A stretch of DNA of 64,000 nucleotides from JAJTDS01 sp964202895 (GCA_964202895.1 CAXNJM010000002.1:1-64000); one strand, 5' to 3'; counted from the stretch's first letter, positions 26,378 through 36,006 are shown. Notes: generated by a model not told the origin, from the letters alone. Numbers and translations: made by a program.

Positions 26378-27660
26378 TGAAGGGGTGGAGTAAGCGATCA
26401 ATAGGTGACATTGCAAAAGTTACTTCGAGTAAGCGTATTTTTCTTAGCGATTATGTTGAATTCGGAATTCCTTTTTGGAGATCTAAAGAGGTAATAGAGC
26501 AATTTCATGGGAAAAATGTTTCAACGGAGCTGTTCATTGCCAAAGAAAAATATAATGAAATAAAAGCAAAATTTGGCGTTCCAAACAAAGGAGACATTCT
26601 ATTAACCAGCGTTGGCACTGTTGGGGTTCCACATCTCGTTAGAAATGATTCACCATTTTATTTTAAAGATGGAAATCTGACTTGGGTCAAAGATATTATT
26701 GAAGAAGTAGAGCCTTATTACATTTATCTTTGGCTTTCGTCCAATGTTGGGCAAAAAGAGATCCAAAATAATCTTATAGGTTCGTCCCAAAAAGCGCTTA
26801 CGATTGATTCTTTAAAAAAAATAAAAATCCCACTCCCGCCACTCCCACTTCAAAAGAAAATTGCGGGGATTTTATCGGCTTATGATGACTTGATCGAAAA
26901 CAATTTAAGGGCACTCAAGTTGCTGGAAGAAATGGCACAAATCACCTACGAAGAATGGTTCGTGCGCCTCCGCTTCCCCGGCCACGCCACAACCCCAATC
27001 AATCCCACAACTGGCTTGCCTGAGGGGTGGAAGAAAGTTAAACTACGAGAAGTCCTGAAACTAAATTATGGTAAAGCTTTAAAAGCAGATACTCGTATTC
27101 AAGGCAGTATTCCTGTTTATGGATCGTCAGGAATAGTTGGGATGCATAATTTTGCTTTAGTTGATGGGGTGGGAATAATCGTAGGGCGCAAAGGTAATGT
27201 CGGAAGTGTTTTTTGGTCACATGACAGCTTTTATCCAATAGACACCGTCTATTTTGTAACCTCTTTGCATGAACTGCATTTTCTTTACTACGCTCTCAGA
27301 AATTCTAAATTTGATAATAGCGATGCCGCCGTTCCAGGACTTAATCGTGATGCTGCGTATGCAGTTGAAATAACTCTGCCTCCAAAAAATATTGAAAAGC
27401 ATTTTGCTGATTTGGTGGAGCAGAATTTTTTAACCATTCAATTATTTGAAGAGCAAAACCAACGCCTTCGCGAAGCTCGTGATATCTTACTTCCACGCCT
27501 AATGACGGGAGTCATTGATGTTGAAAAATATCCCGCCGTCGTCATGCCGTTGCAAAACGGCACCCAGAAAGAGGTAGGGCTGGGTCCCGACTTTCGTCGG
27601 GATGACGGTAAGGGTCGAGATGACGGAACTAAAAATAATAACAATGAGGTAAAGCTATGA
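26374..27660 (+). CDS. hsdS: Type I restriction-modification specificity subunit
   Basis: HsdS holds two target-recognition domains that read the two halves of the DNA site. Domain one ends with the conserved helix KIPLPPLPLQKKIAGILSAYDDLIENN; domain two ends with ITLPPKNIEKHFADLVEQN and RLREARDILLPRLMTG. After this normal end (about residue 390) comes a tail, VMPLQNGTQKEVGLGPDFRR and on, which is the translation of a dispersed repeat (27538-27630) that has entered the 3' end of the frame. The stop overlaps the hsdR start by 4 bases. The tail is probably harmless, and its presence shows insertion after the operon arrived. Confidence 0.95.
   Translation: MMKGWSKRSIGDIAKVTSSKRIFLSDYVEFGIPFWRSKEVIEQFHGKNVSTELFIAKEKYNEIKAKFGVPNKGDILLTSVGTVGVPHLVRNDSPFYFKDGNLTWVKDIIEEVEPYYIYLWLSSNVGQKEIQNNLIGSSQKALTIDSLKKIKIPLPPLPLQKKIAGILSAYDDLIENNLRALKLLEEMAQITYEEWFVRLRFPGHATTPINPTTGLPEGWKKVKLREVLKLNYGKALKADTRIQGSIPVYGSSGIVGMHNFALVDGVGIIVGRKGNVGSVFWSHDSFYPIDTVYFVTSLHELHFLYYALRNSKFDNSDAAVPGLNRDAAYAVEITLPPKNIEKHFADLVEQNFLTIQLFEEQNQRLREARDILLPRLMTGVIDVEKYPAVVMPLQNGTQKEVGLGPDFRRDDGKGRDDGTKNNNNEVKL
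27538..27630 (+). repeat. Dispersed repeat copy within the 3' end of hsdS
   Basis: Core words catgccgttgcaaaacggca and tgggtcccgactttcgtcgg with flanking gatgacgg units; these recur in the gaps near 6.8, 15.1, 32.2, 32.4, 35.7 and 35.9 kb. Here the repeat lies in frame and forms the last 35 or so codons of hsdS. Confidence 0.92.
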
Positions 27661-30600
27661 GCTATGAATATTCAGAAGATGGTTTAGTGGAAACTGCCAC
27701 GCAAGAGGTTCTTGAAGCTTTAGGCTGGCGAGTTGTTACCGCTTGGAAGAAAGAAACTTTTGGTGAAGTCGGCTTGCTCAGCCAAGAGAATCTTGGTAAA
27801 ACTAATTTGGGTCGCGCTAATAAATCGGAAGTTATTTTAAAACGACATCTGCTTTCAGCTTTAAAAAAGCTCAACCCAAACTTGCCGGAGCTGGCTTATT
27901 CTCATGCTATTTTGCAGATTGCAGAAAAATCTGCCGACAAAACTTTGGCGCAAATTAATCAAGAAAAGCACCAACTTTTAACCAAGGGCGTGAAGGTTAG
28001 TTTTCGTAACGACAAAGGCGTAATCGAAGAAAAAACGTTGAAGGTTTTTGATTTTAACCATCCGCTGGAAAATGAATTTTTGGCAGTGCGGCAGTTAGAA
28101 ATCGTTGGCGAACTTGGTAATAGTCGCCCCGATGTGATTGGTTTTGTAAATGGCATTCCGTTGGTGTTTTTTGAGTTAAAGGCTCATCACATTGAGCTTG
28201 AAGCAGCTTATCGCGATAACCTTACCGATTACAAAGGAACGAAAGAAATTAAAGGAACGATAGAAAGCCTTTTTCATTGCAATGCTTTTATTATTTTAAG
28301 CAACGGCACCGACGCCAAGCTTGGAACCATCACCAGCCCCTACAAATTCTTTTTAGATTGGAAGCGTGTTGAAGAAGATGAAGAAGGTGTTGTGAACCTT
28401 GATACCATGCTACGAGGCACTTGCGATCGTGCCCGCTTAATTGACTTATTCGAAAACTTTTTACTCTTTGACGGCAAAGATGGCGAGGTGGTGAAAATTA
28501 TGGCGAAGAATCACCAGTTTATTGGTGTGAATAAAGTGATTGCCCAAATAAAAGATCAGGCGAAGAACATTGAAGATTTGAAGGGAAAGCTAGGCGTTTT
28601 TTGGCATACACAAGGTTCGGGAAAATCTTATTCGATGGTGTTTTTATGCCAAAAAATTCATCGCAAATTTGGTGGTTCTTACACTTTTTTAATCGTGGTT
28701 GATCGCACTGAATTGGAAGGTCAGCTTTACGAAACCTTTACTGGTTGCGGTGCGGTGACGGAAAAAAATATTAAAGCTGAAAACCGTAATCATTTGCGTG
28801 AATTGCTGGCGCAAAATCATCGTTATGTTTTTACACTCATTCACAAATTTTCAATCGATCCACAAAAAGAGAGTGAATATCCGCTGATTGCTGATCGCAA
28901 AAATATCATTGTTATTTCGGACGAAGCTCATCGCACGCAGGGCGGAAAGTTTGCTCAGAATATGCGGTTTAACGGCATTCCTAATGCTTCTTATTTAGGT
29001 TTTACCGGCACGCCAATCATTAAAGAAGAGCTAGAGTTGACCAAAAATATTTTTGGTGAATATGTTTCGGTTTATGATTTTAAACGTGCCATTGAAGACA
29101 AGGCGACACTTCCTCTACGCTATTCAAACCGCGGTGAGAAGCTTGGAATTGAAAACCCAGAGCTTGATGAGCGAATGGCTGAAATTATCGAGAATGAAGA
29201 TTTAGACGAAGATCAGCGCGCTAAATTACAAAGAGAGTTTGCGCGCAATTATCCAATTTTAACTTCTCAAAGCCGATTGGATGCCATTGCTAAAGATTTG
29301 GTTTGGCACTTCAACGAGCGCGGTTATCAAGGCAAGGCGATGTTTGTGGCGCTTGATAAGCCAACGGCGGTGAGGATGTATGATCTGGCGATGAAATATT
29401 GGCCGCAATATGTGGCTGAATTGAAGAAAAAAATTGAACAAGTATCCGATCAACAAGAAGAATTAAAGTTAAAACATCAGCTGAAGCGTGTTTTAAAAAC
29501 TGAAGTTTGCGTAGTTGTAAGTGGTGGTGGCGAGCAAAACGAAGTTGATAGGTTTAGAAAGATGAATTTGGAAATTGAGCCTCACCGTAAAAAGATGAGG
29601 GAGCGTGTTTTAGAGAAAGAGTTTAAGGAAGATGAAAACCCCTTCCGCTTGGCGATTGTTTGTGCGATGTGGATTACTGGTTTTGATGTGCCGTGTGTTT
29701 CGACTATTTATCTTGATAAGCCTATCAAGGGTCACACTTTGATGCAGACGATTGCTAGAGCCAATAGGGTCTACGATGATGAAAAAGAAAATGGGCTGAT
29801 TGTTGATTACGGCAATGTTTACAAAAAGCTTGAGGAAGCTTATTCGGTTTATGGCGAAGGAGATAACAAGGGAGCAAAGAATGATGTTGGTAAAAATCTA
29901 CAAACACCAACGGCAAAATTGGAAGGCTTGGTGTTGGAAATTGAATCTTCAATTGGTGCAGTGAAGCGGTTTTTAATTGGCGTGGAATTTGAGCTTGGTG
30001 GCTTGGTGAACGCTGCAAGTTCAATGGAAAAATTGGCACTAATTAAAAAGGCCATGAACTGCATTTGTTTGAATGAAAAAACCCGCGCTGAGTTTGAATT
30101 TACGGCGCGAGATGTGTTTCGTAAATACAAAGCACTTTATCCAGAAGAGCAGATTAAGCAGTTTATCAAAGACCATAATGCCATTGAGGCAATCTACGCA
30201 CAGCTGAATCAGAAGGTGAAAAGCGCGGATATTACAAGTGTGATTTGCAGGCTTCAGCAAGAGGTGAATATGAGTGTTGTGGTTGGTGATTCAAACAATA
30301 ATGATGATGATTATGTGGATTTAGCGAAGTTGGTTTTGACAAACTGCGGCAGGCATTTGCTAAATCTAAAAATCAAAACTTGGTGGTTTTTGATTTGCAA
30401 AAAGCAATTGAGAGTAAGCTAGAAAAGATGGTGCAACAAAATCCATTGCGACTGGAGTTCTACGAGAAATACAAAAAAATCATCGAGGAATATAACGATG
30501 GCAAAGATCTGCAAGCTGTTCAAAATGCATTTCATAATTTACAAAATTTTATGAAGGAACTTTCCGTAGAGGAATTGCGAGCTATTCACGAAGGGCTGGA

Positions 30601-30907
30601 CGAAGAAACTCTGGCGATTTTTGATTTAATAAAAAAGCCGACTCTCTCTAAAAAAGAAGAGGAAGAAGTAAAAAAAGTTGCGGTAGAAACCCTTCAAATT
30701 CTCAAGGAAGAAAAATTAAAAATTGAGCGTTGGCGTGAAAGCACGCAATTGACCGCACAGGTAAGAACTGTTATTTTTGACAGTATGCAGTGGTTGCCAC
30801 AAGAAGCTTATGTTGATGACGAAGTTAGGCAGAGAAGTGACCAAGTTTATCAGCATATTTATACAAATTATCCGGGTGGGGATTGTGTTTCTTATGCTTC
30901 GCTTTAA
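27657..30907 (+). pseudogene. hsdR: Type I restriction enzyme R subunit, frameshifted near the 3' end
   Basis: HsdR is the DNA translocase and nuclease of the complex. The N-terminal nuclease domain has GNSRPDVIGFVNGIPLVFFELKA (PD-ExK). The motor has Walker A HTQGSGKS, Walker B ISDEAHRTQGG, and motif VI IARANRVYD. At about 30333-30337 the frame breaks: the first frame runs DLAKLV then goes to an unrelated end at 30422, while the other frame carries DKLRQAFAKSKNQN and on to 30907 with the normal helical C-terminal domain (VQQNPLRLEFYEKY). One missing base in ttggttttgac restores the family reading DLAKLDFDKLR. So it is either a recent knock-out or a sequencing error. Confidence 0.9.
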
Positions 30908-31359
30908 ATTTTAGATAGGCGAAATACGCCAGATAAATTACTTGGATAGTCATAGTCATTGTTCAGATTTCTTTCTATAGAATAATATTTGTTGGGAATA
31001 ATCCAGACATATTGTCCTTTAATTAAATTAATATCAAAAGGAGTGTTTTGAAATCCGCCAATGGCGTAGTGATTAAATTTATCTTTTACATTTGACTTAT
31101 AAGATTCTGAATATGCATCTCTTATGATGGAAATACAAGTGCTTATAGAAAGCTCTTTATCGGAAACTACTATATCGAATATTTCTGATGTACCATCTCC
31201 TTTATCTTCTCTAACCTCAGCTTTATATCTTCCAGCTTCTAAAGTATCGCCATTATAATCACTGACATCAACAGCAACCAATAAAGGCTTTTCGTAATTT
31301 GCCCACTCCAAACTTGTTTTAGCATTTGTTATATGTTTGTATTGCAAAAAATATAACAA
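30904..31359 (-). CDS. Hypothetical protein (151 residues)
   Basis: I do not recognise this protein. It has no clear signal peptide or membrane segment, apart from a weakly hydrophobic start. The sequence is rich in Asp, Tyr and Asn with segments such as EAGRYKAEVREDKGDGTSE and PFDINLIKGQYVWIIP that look beta-rich. It is convergent with hsdR; the two stops overlap by 4 bases. It could be cargo of the restriction-modification island. Upstream there is an AT-rich gap of 370 bases. Confidence 0.5.
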   Translation of the reverse strand: MLYFLQYKHITNAKTSLEWANYEKPLLVAVDVSDYNGDTLEAGRYKAEVREDKGDGTSEIFDIVVSDKELSISTCISIIRDAYSESYKSNVKDKFNHYAIGGFQNTPFDINLIKGQYVWIIPNKYYSIERNLNNDYDYPSNLSGVFRLSKI

Positions 31360-31731
31360 ATATCAGGAGCTTGTAAAGTTTTGAATTTTTCATTGGATTA
31401 TACCAAAATTTATTATTATTTATTAAAGGGCTGGAGTATGTCTTCTTAAATTTGAAATGTCAAGGGTTCGCCATTGTTAACAAATTGGGAGGGGTTGCCC
31501 AAAGCTTCTTCTTGTTTCGTGGGCAATTGATTCAGTAAGGCTTTTTATTCTTTGAATTTGGGCTAAGTTTGGATTAAGATTTTCTTTTATTGCTGTGAAT
31601 TAAATGTTTATGAATACTGAATTTATTACTAAATAACTTGATATTTTATCTTTGTTGTCGATAGTAAACTGCGGAAAAAATATCGATTTGCCTGTTTTTT
31701 TGGCTAAAAAAATCAAGTTATAAAAATAAAT
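31360..31731. other. AT-rich gap without a recognised gene
   Basis: No convincing reading frame in either strand, no tRNA, and no copy of the dispersed repeats. It may hold the promoter of the minus-strand hypothetical gene and that of the small frame starting at 31732. Confidence 0.5.
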
Positions 31732-31872
31732 ATGCCAAGCAAAATTGATAAATTTGGTCATTTTATTATTGATCGCGATTTACACAATCACGCAGGCGAG
31801 TTAGAAAATAGGGTTGCAGAGGCTTTTATTGAATTTGCTAAATCACAAAAACTAAACTTTATCACCAACTAA
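31732..31872 (+). CDS. Small 46-residue frame of unknown function
   Basis: A short frame starting MPSKIDKFGHFIIDRDLHNH and ending KLNFITN. It is Asp/His/Phe-rich and not recognised. It is 13 bases upstream of the truncated RhuM gene and may be the start of a longer lost gene. Kept only because the frame reads like protein and is closely linked; low confidence. Confidence 0.3.
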   Translation: MPSKIDKFGHFIIDRDLHNHAGELENRVAEAFIEFAKSQKLNFITN

Positions 31873-31885
31873 AAAACCAACCAAT

Positions 31886-32293
31886 ATGAACAGAGAATTA
31901 AAAGAATCAGAATTTTTATTATATAACTCAGATAACGGAGATGTTAAAATTGAGGTATTTTTAAAAGATGAAACAGTTTGGCTCACACAAAAGAAGATGG
32001 CTGAGTTGTTTGATGTTGATAGAACGGCAATTACCAAGCATCTAAATAATATCTTTGAAGAAGGAGAGTTAAGGAAAAACTCAACTAGTGCAAAAATTGC
32101 ACTAGTTCAAAAAGAAGGAAACAGAGAAGTTTCGCGAGAGCTAGAATTTTACAACCTAGATGCCATTATTGCCGTTGGTTATAGGGTTAATTCTAAAAGA
32201 GCGACAAATTTTAGAATTTGGGCAACTCGTCATGCCGTTGAAAAACGGCACCCAGAAAGAGTTGGGGCTGGATCCCGACTTTCGTCGGGATGA
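31886..32293 (+). pseudogene. Truncated RhuM-family gene interrupted by a dispersed repeat
   Basis: Residues 1-113 match the RhuM N-terminal block (VWLTQKKMAELFDVDRTAITKHLNNIFEEGEL, YNLDAIIAVGYRVNSKRATNFRIWAT). After RIWAT the frame enters the repeat at 32228 and reads HAVEKRHPERVGAGSRLSSG to a stop. The C-terminal two-thirds present in the complete copy at 25349-26377 is gone. The two copies differ considerably, so this is not a recent duplicate of the first. Confidence 0.88.
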
Positions 32294-32495
32294 CGGAGAA
32301 GGAGGATTCGGATCCTTGTAGTGAAGTTATGCTTTTTATTTCCTCCCCTTGTTGCCTTCTTTTTGGATTACGGAATTAAAACACTCGTCATGCCGTTGAA
32401 AAACGGCACCCAGAAAGAGTTGGGGCTGGATCCCGACTTTCGTCGGGATGGCGGTAAAGGTCGCGATGACGGTGAAGGTAAGGGTCAGGATGACG
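32228..32495 (+). repeat. Two dispersed repeat copies in tandem
   Basis: Copy one is at 32228-32296 and copy two at 32386-32495, each with catgccgttgaaaaacggca and gatcccgactttcgtcgg. Between them is a stretch with ccccttgttgcctt, a word that also occurs twice near 35.8 kb. The first copy cuts the RhuM remnant; the second ends beside an hsdR scrap. Confidence 0.92.
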
Positions 32496-32499
32496 ACAT

Positions 32500-32565
32500 T
32501 ATGGCATTCCGTTGGTGTTTTTTGAGTTGAAGGCTCGCCACAGCAATAGTTTATCAGAATATGTT
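32500..32565 (+). pseudogene. Scrap of a second hsdR gene
   Basis: The sequence ggcattccgttggtgttttt tgagtt is nearly identical to hsdR at 28151-28180, and it translates as GIPLVFFELKAR, the nuclease-domain motif of HsdR. The flanks do not continue the match for long. It shows that a second type I system, or a copy of this one, once lay here next to the truncated RhuM gene. Confidence 0.7.
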
Positions 32566-32590
32566 CTTAAGTTTGACGGATCGTCAAGAA

Positions 32591-32665
32591 TGGCTCCTCG
32601 GGAGGGATTCGAACCCCCGACCAATTGATTAACAGTCAACTGCTCTACCACTGAGCTACCAAGGA
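32591..32665 (-). tRNA. tRNA-Asn (GTT)
   Basis: Minus-strand cloverleaf starting TCCTTGG and ending with the encoded CCA. The acceptor pairs with CCGAGGA, the D-arm is TAGCTCAGTGGTA, the anticodon GTT lies in the loop of TTGACTGTTAATCAA, and the T-arm contains GGTTCGAATCC. 75 bases including CCA. Directly downstream, on this strand, are the repeat-rich remnants, so the tRNA may have been an integration target. Confidence 0.95.
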
Positions 32666-32707
32666 ATATAAGGTGGCAAAAAATACGAACGAAAATTATT
32701 AAAATAA

Positions 32708-32767
32708 AAATAAATAAATCAAGAGTTTTTTTGCTTTTTTTTAATTTAATTGTTGATTTATTTATTT
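32708..32767. repeat. 15-bp AT-rich inverted repeat between the two tRNA genes
   Basis: aaataaataaatcaa at 32708-32722 is the exact reverse complement of ttgatttatttattt at 32753-32767, with a 30-base loop containing T runs. It lies between divergent tRNA genes and could be a promoter-proximal or cruciform structure; its role is unknown. Confidence 0.6.
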
Positions 32768-32845
32768 AAAAAAACACAATTTCGAGATGGTTTTGGCAAT
32801 TAGTTTCAATATCAATAGCCCTTAAGTCATACTTATATCAATTTG

Positions 32846-32920
32846 GCTGTCATAGCTCAGCGGTAGAGCACTTCATTGGTAATGAAGAGGTCGCGGGTTC
32901 GATTCCCGCTGACAGCACCA
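32846..32920 (+). tRNA. tRNA-Thr (GGT)
   Basis: Plus-strand cloverleaf: acceptor GCTGTCA pairs with TGACAGC, D-arm TAGCTCAGCGGTA, anticodon stem CTTCA/TGAAG with loop TTGGTAA giving anticodon GGT, and T-arm GGGTTCGATTCCC, ending in encoded ACCA. 75 bases including CCA. Confidence 0.96.
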
Positions 32921-33009
32921 CGATAGCTACTTATTGCCAGCTAAGTAAAACTAAAAAGGCTTTAATTTTATAAAAATTTTAATAATTAACGATATTTAAA
33001 ATAAAGTTT

Positions 33010-33630
33010 ATGAAAAATATTAAAAATTTGCCGAACTTATTGACAATGTTTCGTATTGCGATAATTCCAATATTAGTAGCCTCATTTTATATTCCGGGGC
33101 TTACTGCTCATTTAGTGGTTGCTTCTTTATTTGCGGTTGCTTGCATTACTGATTATTTCGACGGTTATTTTGCTCGCTCAATGAAGATGCAGTCAAATTT
33201 TGGTAAATGTCTCGACCCAATTGCCGATAAATTGTTGGTGGCAGTTGCGATTGTTATGTTGGTAAATTTCAACAGCCATAATCCATGGATTCTATTCCCC
33301 GGTTTGATAATAATTTGCCGTGAAATTTTAGTTTCTGGGCTTAGAGAATTTTTGGCGGAGTTTCATCTTAATGTTCCCGTTTCAAAACTTGCCAAATATA
33401 AAACTATGGTGCAAATGGTTGCAATTACTGGCTTGCTACTCGGGGAAAAGGGCTCAGACTATACAGTGCAATATCTCATCGGTAATTGGATGGAAATGGA
33501 TATCAAAAATATCATTACTAATGTTATCATTAATTTAGCAAAATTCTTATTTTGCATGGCCTCGTTATTAACCGTGGTTACTGGCTATCGCTATTGGCGA
33601 ATTGGGCAAATTGGTTTTACAAAAATATAG
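33010..33630 (+). CDS. pgsA: CDP-diacylglycerol--glycerol-3-phosphate phosphatidyltransferase
   Basis: Makes phosphatidylglycerol phosphate, the precursor of PG and cardiolipin, in the inner membrane. The CDP-alcohol phosphotransferase motif is visible as DYFDGYFARSMKMQSNFGKCLDPIADK, with the Asp residues that bind metal and CDP. There are four or five transmembrane segments and the length of 206 residues is normal. It follows tRNA-Thr in the same direction. Confidence 0.95.
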   Translation: MKNIKNLPNLLTMFRIAIIPILVASFYIPGLTAHLVVASLFAVACITDYFDGYFARSMKMQSNFGKCLDPIADKLLVAVAIVMLVNFNSHNPWILFPGLIIICREILVSGLREFLAEFHLNVPVSKLAKYKTMVQMVAITGLLLGEKGSDYTVQYLIGNWMEMDIKNIITNVIINLAKFLFCMASLLTVVTGYRYWRIGQIGFTKI

Positions 33631-33681
33631 CTTACAATATCTTTTAATTAAAAATAATCTTCAATATTAACTTATAAATCA

Positions 33682-35031
33682 ATGCCTAAGGAAGAAAAAC
33701 AAAATTCTAATTTTTATCCTCAACCCAATCAAAACCTTGATCTTGCAAATATAGAAAAGGAAATTCTTAAATTTTGGCAAGAAAATCAAGTTTTTGAAAA
33801 ATCGATAGAAATTAGAAATTTTGATGAAAATCACGAAGAAGATATAGTCTCCCCCGTTGAAGAAAGCTGTAAATTAAACAATCATTATCATTGCAATCAT
33901 CTCAATTCTAGCAATGATAATGCTCGCAATGAATTTGTATTTTACGATGGCCCGCCTTTTGCCAATGGTCTACCGCATTATGGGCATCTACTAACTGGTT
34001 TTATCAAAGATTTATTCGCTCGCTATCAAACTATGAAGGGCAAAAAAGTTGAAAGAAAATTCGGTTGGGATACCCACGGCCTGCCAGTTGAAATGGAAAC
34101 CGAGAAAGAGCTTACCGCCAAAGAGGGAAGGGCGATTTCTGGGCAAATTGCCATTCAAGAATATGGAATTGAAAAATTTAATCAAGCTTGTCAAAGTTCA
34201 GTAATGAAATATGCCGATAAATGGGAGGAATATGTCACCCGTCAAGGAAGGTTCGTTGATTTTAAAGATAGCTACAAAACGATGGATGTTTCTTATATGG
34301 AATCAGTTATTTGGGCTTTTAAAGAGCTTTATAATAAAGGTTTAATCTATGAAAAGCTAAGAGTGGTGCCTTATTCTTGGGCTTGCCAAACTCCGCTTTC
34401 AAACTTCGAAACCAGAATGGATAATGCTTACCGCCAAAAAGAAAGCAAGGCAATCACGGTAAAGTTCAATATTGCTCCTGCTAGCTATTCGGCATTGCTT
34501 AAAAAAATGGAAAATTGCAATGAGCAAATAAAGGCAGAAATATTCAATGCAAATTGTCAGATTAGCTTTTTAGTATGGACTACCACCCCCTGGACTCTCC
34601 CTTCTAACCTTGCACTAGCGGTTGGTAAAAATATTAATTACACAATTCTTGCCAGTAATGTAATCAATGCAATCAATGACAATAAAAGGCAATTTTTAAT
34701 TATTGCCAATAAATTAACTGGTAAATATTCTAAAGAGCTAGAGGGGTTTGAGCCAATATTATCAATAGCTGGAGCCGATTTACTAGGTTTAAAATATCAA
34801 CCGTTATTTCCTTATTTTGTTAATCATCCTAAGCTTATTGCTTGCGATAAAGTATTTTCAGTGCTTAGTGGCGATTTCGTCTCAACTGAAGACGGAACGG
34901 GGATAGTTCACCTTGCTCCCGCCTTTGGCGAAGACGATCAAATTATTTGCGAAGAAAACGGAGTTCCTACAATATGCCCTGTCAATGAAGGCGGAAAATT
35001 TACCAACGAACTTTTCGATATTGAATATTAG
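33682..35031 (+). pseudogene. ileS: Isoleucyl-tRNA synthetase, truncated to the N-terminal half
   Basis: IleS joins isoleucine to tRNA-Ile. The N-terminal HIGH-region PPFANGLPHYGHLLTG and GWDTHGLPVEMETEKEL are intact, and part of the editing domain is present (WTTTPWTLPSN, STEDGTGIVHLAPAFGEDD). The frame ends at residue 449 just after NEGGKFTNE, so the KMSKS loop, anticodon-binding region and about 550 residues are missing. Around residues 46-84 an extra segment of about 38 residues with His and Cys lies before EFVFYDGPPFANG. Downstream is a fragment of a nucleotidyltransferase gene. An essential gene broken here implies another copy, a rearrangement or a misassembly. Confidence 0.93.
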
Positions 35032-35073
35032 TGATATTGTAAAATTGCAATTATTTGCCCCACCGCAACTTCT

Positions 35074-35619
35074 TTGCAGTGGTTGCAAGTGGTAAGGATT
35101 ATTGAAAATAGCGATACATTGTTAAAAATAGATTGTGTTAGATTTGATAAAGCTTTTATTGGTGAAGATTTATATCATAATATATTGCGAGATAAAATAA
35201 TAATTTACAAAAAATTTATGCAACAAAATAATCATAATATTTTTGACAGTTTAGACAATGCTATTTCTCGTTTTAAAGAATTGCTAGAGCATAAAGATAT
35301 AGATAATATTGATTATATGAGAGATGCTTCAATACAAAGATTTGAATTTGTTATTGAGCTATTCTGGAAGGTCTTAAAAAAAATATTATCATATGAAAAA
35401 ATAGAATCAACAACCCCTAGAGATGTTATCAACAAAGCCTTTCAGTATAAATTAATCAATGATGAAGAGGTTTGGCTTTCTATGCTTGATGATAGAAATA
35501 ACACTTCTCATGCTTATAATGAAGATAGTGCAAAGCTAATATTTATAAGAATCAAGCGATATTTACCAATATTTGAATCTAGTTATAATAATTTACAGCA
35601 ATATAAAAAATTATTATAG
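35074..35619 (+). pseudogene. MNT nucleotidyltransferase tail joined to HEPN-like substrate-binding protein
   Basis: The frame starts at TTG 35074, and residues 1-48 read like the C-terminal end of a small MNT-type nucleotidyltransferase (TLLKIDCVRFDKAF, NILRDKIIIYKK). From Met49 (ATG 35218) it is a full HEPN-type nucleotidyltransferase substrate-binding protein of the HI0074 family: FDSLDNAISRFKELLEHKD, RFEFVIELFWKVLKKIL, VWLSMLDDRNNTSHAY. In such pairs HEPN is the toxin and MNT the antitoxin that modifies it. Here the MNT half lacks its catalytic core, and its last codon runs into HEPN without a stop. The HEPN gene alone (35218-35619) is probably intact. Confidence 0.8.
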
Positions 35620-35639
35620 AAACCCCTCATTCACTACCC

Positions 35640-35990
35640 CCGCAAGAAAGTTGCAGGAACCAGAAGGAAAAGAAGCTGGGTCCCGACTTTCGTCGGGATG
35701 ACGAAGAAATGAAGCCCCAGAAAGAAGGCAACAACGGGCTTCAGCCCCTTGTGGTGAAGTTATAATTCTCCAGCAATCAACGACAAGGGGTTGAAACCCC
35801 TTGTTGCCTTTAGAATCTTGGGGGTTAAAACCCCTTGTTGCCTTTAGTAATAGAGTTCGAAGCCAGCTCACTCGTCATGCCGTTGCAAAACGGCACCCAG
35901 AAAGAGTTATGAGCTGGGTCCCGACTTTCGTCGGGATGACGGTAAAGGTCGGGGACGGCAGGGGTCGGGATGAGTGATGACGGAAACTCA
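35640..35990. repeat. Cluster of dispersed repeats between ileS/HEPN remnants and hemB
   Basis: Copies of the tgggtcccgactttcgtcgg core lie at 35675-35703 and in the larger copy 35873-35990, which begins cgtcatgccgttgcaaaacg. Between them are two close copies of ccccttgttgccttta, each preceded by a mirrored ggggtt word. The leader gagttcgaagccagctcac (about 35853) is shared with the copy at 15.0 kb. No gene is seen. Confidence 0.9.
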
Positions 35991-36006
35991 ATACTCGTTG
36001 CTTTTA

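Noticed and set aside
35614..35871. 85-residue minus-strand frame before hemB
   Set aside because: It is the translation of repeat copies (HPDESRDPASFPSG-type peptide), not a gene.
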